Source of the DNA: DATLEX01 sp035525015
GTDB lineage: Bacteria; Acidobacteriota; Thermoanaerobaculia; Gp7-AA8
Length of the DNA stretch: 10,365 bases
NCBI GenBank assembly: GCA_035525015.1
Contig: DATLFC010000156.1
Span: forward strand, 1 to 10,365
Direction of reading: 5' to 3'
Shown here: positions 1 through 5,016 of the stretch, piece after piece
How positions within the stretch are numbered: position 1 is the stretch's first letter
How the letters are laid out: every line of letters starts with the position of its first letter
Translations under genes and position numbers: made by a program
The notes under the pieces: generated by a model
What the model was told of the DNA's origin: nothing
The model's input: only the letters and a program-made list of their open reading frames with translations
Databases searched by the model: none

Positions 1-174
1 GATGACCAGATCTCTCTGCCTCAACTGGGCGTGGAGATCGTCCCGGCTGTTGGCATCGATGCGCATCTCCGAAGTGCGCGAGGCGATCAGCGGCTCCAGA
101 CCGGCCGCGCGGAGCTTCTCCGCGATCAGCCCGCCGAAGAATCCGGTGCCACCGAGAATCACGATCCGTTTCAT
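1..174 (-). CDS. Saccharopine-dehydrogenase-like NAD(P)-binding protein, N-terminal fragment
   Basis: Only the first 58 residues are in the window; the reading frame stays open to the left edge. It starts MKRIVILGGTGFFGG, a beta strand followed by a glycine-rich dinucleotide loop of the GGTGxxG type. The helix IAEKLRAAG and a second strand ending in ASR, where an Arg often contacts the NADP phosphate, come next. This is the start of a Rossmann fold as seen in saccharopine-dehydrogenase-like and atypical short-chain or epimerase-like proteins; GGTGFFGG fits the former best. The ATG overlaps the stop of the upstream small membrane protein as ATGA, and a TGAGG Shine-Dalgarno-like stretch lies about 5 bases upstream, so the two are probably translationally coupled. 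The substrate cannot be told from this fragment; an NAD-dependent epimerase is the main alternative. Confidence 0.75.
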   Translation of the reverse strand, partial: MKRIVILGGTGFFGGLIAEKLRAAGLEPLIASRTSEMRIDANSRDDLHAQLRQRDLVI

Positions 175-389
175 CGAAGCCTCACACCGGCCGCCACGAC
201 CCAGGGGATGAACAGGAACATGAGCGCCGCACTGGAGAAGACTACCGCCGATGGCGCGTCCAGGAGCGTCCCGGCCGTCAATCCGAAGCCGCTCGCCCGG
301 ACGAGCCACGCCCATCCTCTCAGCAGAGCGGGCATGGCGGGTGTGACGAGCGTCAAGAGCACGCCCGCGCTGCCGCGATGACTGCCCAC
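171..389 (-). CDS. Small membrane protein of unknown function
   Basis: A 72-residue frame starting at GTG (389-387), which is the first possible start after an in-frame stop at 434-432. GAGGCG lies just upstream as a weak ribosome binding site. It begins 10 bases after the stop of the halogenase-like gene and its TGA overlaps the ATG of the next gene (ATGA), the layout of an operon member. The C-terminal half has a clear hydrophobic segment (AVVFSSAALMFLFIPWVVAAG), preceded by a weaker one around residues 28-45, so one or two membrane helices are likely. I do not recognise a family. A shorter version could start at the ATG of residue 19. Support comes from spacing and hydrophobicity, not from homology. 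Confidence 0.5.
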   Translation of the reverse strand: MGSHRGSAGVLLTLVTPAMPALLRGWAWLVRASGFGLTAGTLLDAPSAVVFSSAALMFLFIPWVVAAGVRLR

Positions 390-399
390 GGCGGACGCC

Positions 400-1929
400 T
401 CATGGCTCGTTGAGAGGGGCCGCCGGCGAGGTCACGGGGTTGCGGCGGAAGAGCCGTTTCAGGACGAGCCGGACGTTGTCCAGCTCCGCCAGCAGCCACA
501 GCTTGACGCCGCGAGTGGCCATGTGGAGCGGCGCGAGGTTCAGGTTGTAGAAGGCGTTGATGCGACGGCCGTCATTGCGCGTTCCCGCCTCCCCCGCCGC
601 GCGGCGCGACAGCGCGATCGCCTTGAAGCGGCGGTTGTACAGGCCCATCAGATGCCGGCTGATGAAGGCCGGCCTGGGGCCCAGCACCGGCATCCAGTGG
701 AACTTCTTCATGACACGATAGGCCGGCGTGACGACGAAGATGTAGTACTGCGCCGTGTCGAGCAGGAACGATGCGGCGAGCAGATCGAGCTCCCCCATGT
801 AGTAGTACTTGTCGCGGTACGCCGCTTCGAAGAAGCGGTGATAGGAGCGGAGGAACGTCTCGTTGTGCTCGGCGATCCGCGCGGCGACGTCCTTGCCGGC
901 GAACCACTCCCTGACGATCTCCGTCGTCGCCTCCACCGTGAACGCCGCGTGGTCGAGCCCGGGCGAGTAGTACGGATCGAGGAACGCCGCCGCGTCGCCG
1001 AGCAGCGCCCATCCGTTCCCCATGTACTGCCGCGTGACGTACGGCAGATGGGAGTAGAAGCGGAGATCGTCGAGCCGCGGCGTCGCTCCCTCCAGCAGCT
1101 CGGCCAGAGCGGGGATCGCCTTCAGAAAGGCGATGAAATCGTCCGGCCGGTTCTTGCTCTGGTGAAGGTCGACGAGCCGTTTGTCGAACACCACGCCGAT
1201 GCTCGTCTCGCCGTTCCCGAGAGGGATCACCCAGATCCAGTAGCCGAAGCCCATGTAATGGTTCGTGCCGAGCCGGCGCGAGCCGACGTTGCGCGTGGCC
1301 AGCAGACCGTGGCGCGCGGCGATGTCGTCGATGTGCCGGACGTCTTTCCACCGGCACCACATCGCCGCGGTCGGATGATCGTCATTCCGATCGATCAGGC
1401 CGAGGCGGCGGCCGAGGAAGTTGACACGCCCCGTGGCGTCGAGAAGCCAGCGGCATTCGATCTGCTCCGTCTGGCCATCGGCTTCGATGGTGAGCTGGTG
1501 GCGGAACTCGCCGAGCTCGACATCGCGGGCCCGCGCCGGCCGCATCAGCTCCGCCCCTTCCTTCACGGCCGTGGCGAGGAGATATTCATCGAGCGTGTCC
1601 CGCCGCAACTGGAAGGAGGGGACCGTGCTGCGGACCACACCCCCGGCCTCCGAGGCGTTGCCGTGCCCCGTCACCTTGTCGTTCGAGAACCAGTAGCGGA
1701 GCCCTTCCTTCGGGAGGTGTTCCGCTTCGAGGTGGTGCCACATCGCCAGGCGGCGCGTGAGGAACATCGCCGACATCTCGGTCGTCGCTTCCCCCACCTT
1801 CTCGTCGAAGGCTTCCGCCTTCTCCACGACGAGCACGCGGAGATCCGGCGCCTCCCGCCGCAGCAGAATCGCCGCCGCGGCGCCGCTGAACGCCCCGCCA
1901 AGGATCACAACGTCATATGTGCGCGCCAC
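400..1929 (-). CDS. Flavin-dependent halogenase-like FAD oxidoreductase
   Basis: A 509-residue protein with the N-terminal FAD-binding fold of the tryptophan-halogenase/PHBH group. The strand YDVVILGG and the loop GGAFSG (11-16) replace the usual GxGxxG, with Ala at the third position. KVGEAT (44-49) is the halogenase GEA(T) motif. Lys74 in PKEGLRYWF sits 28 residues after that Gly, close to the spacing of the catalytic Lys in PrnA-type halogenases. WIWVIP (231-236) matches the halogenase WxWxIP motif that separates these enzymes from monooxygenases. GDAAAFLDPYYSPG (311-324) contains both the second FAD contact and the FxxPxxSxG motif. Known family members use FADH2 and O2 to make HOCl for chlorination or bromination, with a separate flavin reductase, which is not seen here. 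GTG is the only start after an in-frame stop at 1944-1942. It lies 33 bases after the DUF368 gene. The substrate is unknown, and a non-halogenating relative is possible. Confidence 0.85.
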   Translation of the reverse strand: MARTYDVVILGGAFSGAAAAILLRREAPDLRVLVVEKAEAFDEKVGEATTEMSAMFLTRRLAMWHHLEAEHLPKEGLRYWFSNDKVTGHGNASEAGGVVRSTVPSFQLRRDTLDEYLLATAVKEGAELMRPARARDVELGEFRHQLTIEADGQTEQIECRWLLDATGRVNFLGRRLGLIDRNDDHPTAAMWCRWKDVRHIDDIAARHGLLATRNVGSRRLGTNHYMGFGYWIWVIPLGNGETSIGVVFDKRLVDLHQSKNRPDDFIAFLKAIPALAELLEGATPRLDDLRFYSHLPYVTRQYMGNGWALLGDAAAFLDPYYSPGLDHAAFTVEATTEIVREWFAGKDVAARIAEHNETFLRSYHRFFEAAYRDKYYYMGELDLLAASFLLDTAQYYIFVVTPAYRVMKKFHWMPVLGPRPAFISRHLMGLYNRRFKAIALSRRAAGEAGTRNDGRRINAFYNLNLAPLHMATRGVKLWLLAELDNVRLVLKRLFRRNPVTSPAAPLNEP

Positions 1930-1962
1930 TGGTCCGCCATTCTAGAAGACCTGACACCAACT

Positions 1963-2937
1963 TTACGTGCCGGGGCGGAACTGCTCGTTGCCCACGCGGT
2001 TCGCCCACCGGTCGAGGAGGAGGACGAGGACGAATCCGAAGACGGCCAGGCCGATGGCCATGGCGACTTCGCCGGTGAAGGCGTCGGGGAGTATGTTGTG
2101 CTGCACGGTGGGGATCCGCTCTCCGTGGCGGTCGAGGATCCACGCCACATCGATCTTCCACGGCCACACTTTCCTGAGGCTGCCGAGCATCAGGCCGGTG
2201 AGCACCGCGACCGTGATGTCGTGGTAGCGGCGGAACAGCCAGCCGAGGACCTGCGCGAAGCTGACGATCCCGACCGCGGCGCCGAGAACGACCCAGAAAA
2301 TCGGCGCGAGATTGCGGTCGTTCAGCGCGCTCAGGATGTAGTGATACTTCCCCAGCAGCACGAGGATGAACGAGCCGGAAATGCCGGGAAGAATCATCGC
2401 GCAGATCGCGAGCGCGCCGCTCAGGAAGAGGAACCACGACTCCTCCGGCGTCTGCAGAGGAACGGCACCGACGAGGACCCACGCGCCGACGGTTCCGGCG
2501 ATGAGAGCGATCCACAACGAAACCCTCCAGCGCTGAATCCTTCGCGCCACGGTGACGACCGAGGCGAGCACCAGGCCGAAGAAGAAGCTCCAGATCAGCA
2601 CCGGCTGATGCTCGAGGAGCCATTCGATTCCCCTGGCCAGCGTCAGGATGGCGGCGAGGATTCCGCTGCCGACGGCGATGAGGAACGGGAGATTGACCGC
2701 CGCCGCCGCTTCCTTCAGCCGGAAACGCGACAGCGCCTTCAGAAACGGCGGCCGCGCGAACGCGCGGATAGAGTCGATCAGCTCCTCGTAGATACCGAGG
2801 ATGAAGGCCATCGTCCCGCCGGAGACGCCGGGGACGACGTCCGCCGCCCCCATGCAGACGCCGCGTGCGACGAGGCCGGCGTAGTCGAGCGGTTTACGAG
2901 GGCGGGCCGGATCGGTGTGCATGCGGCCGCGGATCAT
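1963..2937 (-). CDS. DUF368 polytopic membrane protein, probable undecaprenyl-phosphate translocase
   Basis: About 325 residues with eight or more hydrophobic segments. The N-terminal signature GAADVVPGVSGGTMAFILG and a second copy, LPGISGSFILVLLGKY, about 150 residues later are the twin re-entrant-type motifs of the DUF368 family. DUF368 proteins (PopT in Vibrio, with homologues in Gram-positives) are reported to return undecaprenyl phosphate from the outer to the inner leaflet for reuse as a lipid carrier in wall and glycan synthesis. That role is taken from the family, not shown here. The start is uncertain: candidate ATGs lie at 2955, 2937 and 2922, none with a good Shine-Dalgarno. The 2955 start would overlap the start codon of the divergent gene, so I give 2937; 2922 is also possible and still leaves about 20 residues before the first motif. 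It stops with TAA, 33 bases before the halogenase-like gene. Confidence 0.88.
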   Translation of the reverse strand: MIRGRMHTDPARPRKPLDYAGLVARGVCMGAADVVPGVSGGTMAFILGIYEELIDSIRAFARPPFLKALSRFRLKEAAAAVNLPFLIAVGSGILAAILTLARGIEWLLEHQPVLIWSFFFGLVLASVVTVARRIQRWRVSLWIALIAGTVGAWVLVGAVPLQTPEESWFLFLSGALAICAMILPGISGSFILVLLGKYHYILSALNDRNLAPIFWVVLGAAVGIVSFAQVLGWLFRRYHDITVAVLTGLMLGSLRKVWPWKIDVAWILDRHGERIPTVQHNILPDAFTGEVAMAIGLAVFGFVLVLLLDRWANRVGNEQFRPGT

Positions 2938-2938
2938 A
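2933..2938 (-). promoter_or_regulatory. Possible -10 box (TATGAT) for the leftward DUF368 unit
   Basis: On the minus strand TATGAT differs from the TATAAT consensus at one base and sits in a short AT-rich island between two divergent genes in otherwise GC-rich DNA. No convincing -35 hexamer is seen. If used, transcription would begin near 2926, inside or next to the candidate start codons, giving a nearly leaderless message starting at the ATG of 2922. Confidence 0.2.
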
Positions 2939-2953
2939 CAAAATGTCGCGGCC

Positions 2954-4996
2954 ATGAAGCAGTCCTGGCAGATCGCGACCGCGGCGACGTTCGTCTTCGC
3001 GCTCGTCCTGACGTTTCCCGGCTTCCTGCCGGGCCGCGTCCTCCTGCCGCTCGACCATCCGCGCGATCAGGGGGCGTGGAAGCCCGATCCGAACGCGCGC
3101 TACGAGATCTCGAACAAGATCGTCTCCGATCCGATCTACGAATACCTCGCCTGGGACATCGAGATACGCCGGCTCCTCCAGTCGGGCCAGCTCCCCTGGC
3201 GCAACCAGTGGGCGGGTGAGGGCGCGCATCTCTACGCGAATCCCGAGACGGCCCTCTTCTTCCCGTTCACCTGGCCGCGCCTTCTCTTCGGCGCGCGAGG
3301 ATGGGCGTTCACGGCGCTTCTGAAACTGTGGGCCGGCGGTCTCGGTCTCTGGTGGCTGTCGCGGCTTCTCGGGGCCGACCGGCGATTCGCGCTCACCGGC
3401 GCGGCCGTCTACGCGGCGTCGGGCTACATGACCATGTGGCTGCTGTTCCCGCACACGAACGTCTTCGCCGTACTTCCCTGGCTGGCCGGCTCGGCGCTGA
3501 TGTTCCTTCGCGCGCCGTCGCGCCGCTGGGCGACGGCCGTCATCATCGGGGCGGCGCTGGCCACGGCGGGCGGACACCCGGAGACACTCTTTCACGGCGT
3601 CATCTGCGTGGCGATCTTCCTGCTGGCCGTCACCTGGAAACGAGCGAGTCCGAAGCGTCTCGCCTCTCTTGCCATCCTCGCCTGGACCGGATTTCTCCTG
3701 ATCGCGGTGCAGCTCGTCCCCTTCGCCGTGGCGCTGTCGAAGAGCGACATCGTGAAGACGCGCAGCGCGGCCGAGTCGCACCGCGTTCGAGTCTTCGCCG
3801 CCGCCGCGCAGCTTCTTCCCGGCTTCCTCGGCTCGCCGCTTCGGGGCGAGCTCGACCTGAGCGGCATCGCGCAGCCGGAAGCGGAAAACTTCAACGAGCG
3901 GAACGCCGGCTACGCGGGCGCCATCACGCTCCTCGTGATCGCACTGGCATGGCGGCGTCTGTCGCGCGAGCTGCGGATCGGAATCGTGATCGGAGTGGCG
4001 ACGCTGATCGTGGCCTGGAAGCTTCCGCTGATCGAAGACGTCATACGCGTTCTGCCGCTGTTCTCGATCGCCGCGAACGAGCGCTTCCCGCTGGTCTTCG
4101 TGCTGTTCGCGTCCGCCGCGCTGCCGGCCGCGCTGACCATCGTGGCCTCCGACCATCCGCGCCGGAAGCTCGGCATCGCCATCGCCGCGGCCGGCTTCAC
4201 CCTGGCCGCGATCTCCGCCGTTCCGGCCCTGCCGGCCGGACGCGATCTCGTCGTCAGCGGAGCGCGGAGCGGCATCGAGCGGATGCAGGAGCGCGGCTTC
4301 CTCCACAAATCTCCGGAGTACTACGAAGAGCGTCTCGGTCACTACCTCGAAGGTCTCCGCAGCGTCGCGCTCCGGAGGGTCGCCGCGCCGCTGGCGCTGA
4401 TCGGCATCGCCGGGGTGGCGCTGGCGGGCTCGAGACGGCGGGGCGCTGTCATCGGCGCGACGATCGTCGCGGAGATGGTCCTGTTCGCCTGGGGGTACGC
4501 GCCAGCGGTCCGCGTGCGGGACGGGGCGATGGTGCCGGCGGCGATCGCCGACATCCACCGGCTCGATCCGGACAACGAGTTCCTCATCGCCGCCAGCGAA
4601 CAGGTCTATGACGCGAATCTCGCCACGATTCATCGCCTGCGCGACATCCGCTCGTACGACGTGCTGCAGGAGCATGCGCGCATTGCCGGACTCGCCGCTC
4701 TCGGCTACAGCCGTGAGTCACGGGCGTTCCCCCCACAACTGCCGCCGGAGAGCGCAACCGGACTGGCACGGGAAGGGGTGAAGTGGTTTCTCTCGCGGCA
4801 CCAGCCGCCCGGCTCCGTTCGAGTGGGTGGTGCTGCCTCGCCCGCCGCCGGCGTCTACGAGCTCCCTGACGCCGTCCCGACGGAGCCGCCGCCGAACGGA
4901 GCGCCGGCCGGAATCACGGCGGGAATGCTGATTTCGATCGTGGCGCTGCTCGGCGCGGTGGCTCTCGTCCGCCTCCTGCCGTACCATACTCTGTGA
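2954..4996 (+). CDS. YfhO-type multi-spanning membrane protein (GT-C glycosyltransferase-like)
   Basis: A 680-residue integral membrane protein. One N-terminal helix (about residues 6-25) is followed by a large loop bearing LPLDHPRD and then DPIYEYLAWD, LQSGQLPWRNQWAGEG and LYANPETALFFPFTWP (about 59-108). This order (Asp-containing loop, xxGxLPxWN, G.P/LxANPxxxxFxPxxWP) is the hallmark of the YfhO/GT-C-like family. Roughly ten more helices follow up to about residue 520. A soluble C-terminal part has the family's DANLATIHRLRDIRSYD segment, and a final helix (AGMLISIVALLGAVALVRLL) closes the protein. YfhO-type proteins are linked to glycosylation of surface polymers such as lipoteichoic acid using lipid-linked sugars. 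The exact acceptor here is unknown. ATG 2954 was chosen over an in-frame upstream ATG at 2915 because hydrophobic sequence begins right after it and the upstream part is poor in family features. Its TGA overlaps a GTG of the next gene. Confidence 0.82.
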   Translation: MKQSWQIATAATFVFALVLTFPGFLPGRVLLPLDHPRDQGAWKPDPNARYEISNKIVSDPIYEYLAWDIEIRRLLQSGQLPWRNQWAGEGAHLYANPETALFFPFTWPRLLFGARGWAFTALLKLWAGGLGLWWLSRLLGADRRFALTGAAVYAASGYMTMWLLFPHTNVFAVLPWLAGSALMFLRAPSRRWATAVIIGAALATAGGHPETLFHGVICVAIFLLAVTWKRASPKRLASLAILAWTGFLLIAVQLVPFAVALSKSDIVKTRSAAESHRVRVFAAAAQLLPGFLGSPLRGELDLSGIAQPEAENFNERNAGYAGAITLLVIALAWRRLSRELRIGIVIGVATLIVAWKLPLIEDVIRVLPLFSIAANERFPLVFVLFASAALPAALTIVASDHPRRKLGIAIAAAGFTLAAISAVPALPAGRDLVVSGARSGIERMQERGFLHKSPEYYEERLGHYLEGLRSVALRRVAAPLALIGIAGVALAGSRRRGAVIGATIVAEMVLFAWGYAPAVRVRDGAMVPAAIADIHRLDPDNEFLIAASEQVYDANLATIHRLRDIRSYDVLQEHARIAGLAALGYSRESRAFPPQLPPESATGLAREGVKWFLSRHQPPGSVRVGGAASPAAGVYELPDAVPTEPPPNGAPAGITAGMLISIVALLGAVALVRLLPYHTL

Positions 4997-5005
4997 CTTC
5001 TCCCC

Positions 5006-5012
5006 AAAAAGG
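5006..5012 (+). promoter_or_regulatory. Ribosome binding site favouring ATG 5017 for the coiled-coil gene
   Basis: AAAAAGG ends 4 bases before ATG 5017, while the alternative GTG at 4993 has no purine-rich stretch upstream. This supports ATG 5017, although the GTG overlaps the previous stop as GTGA, a common coupling layout. Confidence 0.4.
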
Positions 5013-5016
5013 TCCG

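Noticed and set aside
1930..1940. ATG at 1940-1938 as start of the halogenase-like gene
   Set aside because: It is out of frame with the protein; the frame of the enzyme is stopped at 1944-1942, leaving GTG 1929 as the start.
523..3219. Rightward 898-residue open frame antisense to the halogenase-like and DUF368 genes
   Set aside because: Composition is dominated by Arg, Glu, Asp, Pro and His with no hydrophobic core or motifs, typical of an antisense shadow in GC-rich DNA. Both genes on the other strand have clear family motifs.
2894..4675. Leftward 593-residue frame antisense to the YfhO-type gene
   Set aside because: Extremely rich in Arg, Glu, Asp and Gly with no fold signal. The sense frame is a recognisable polytopic membrane protein.
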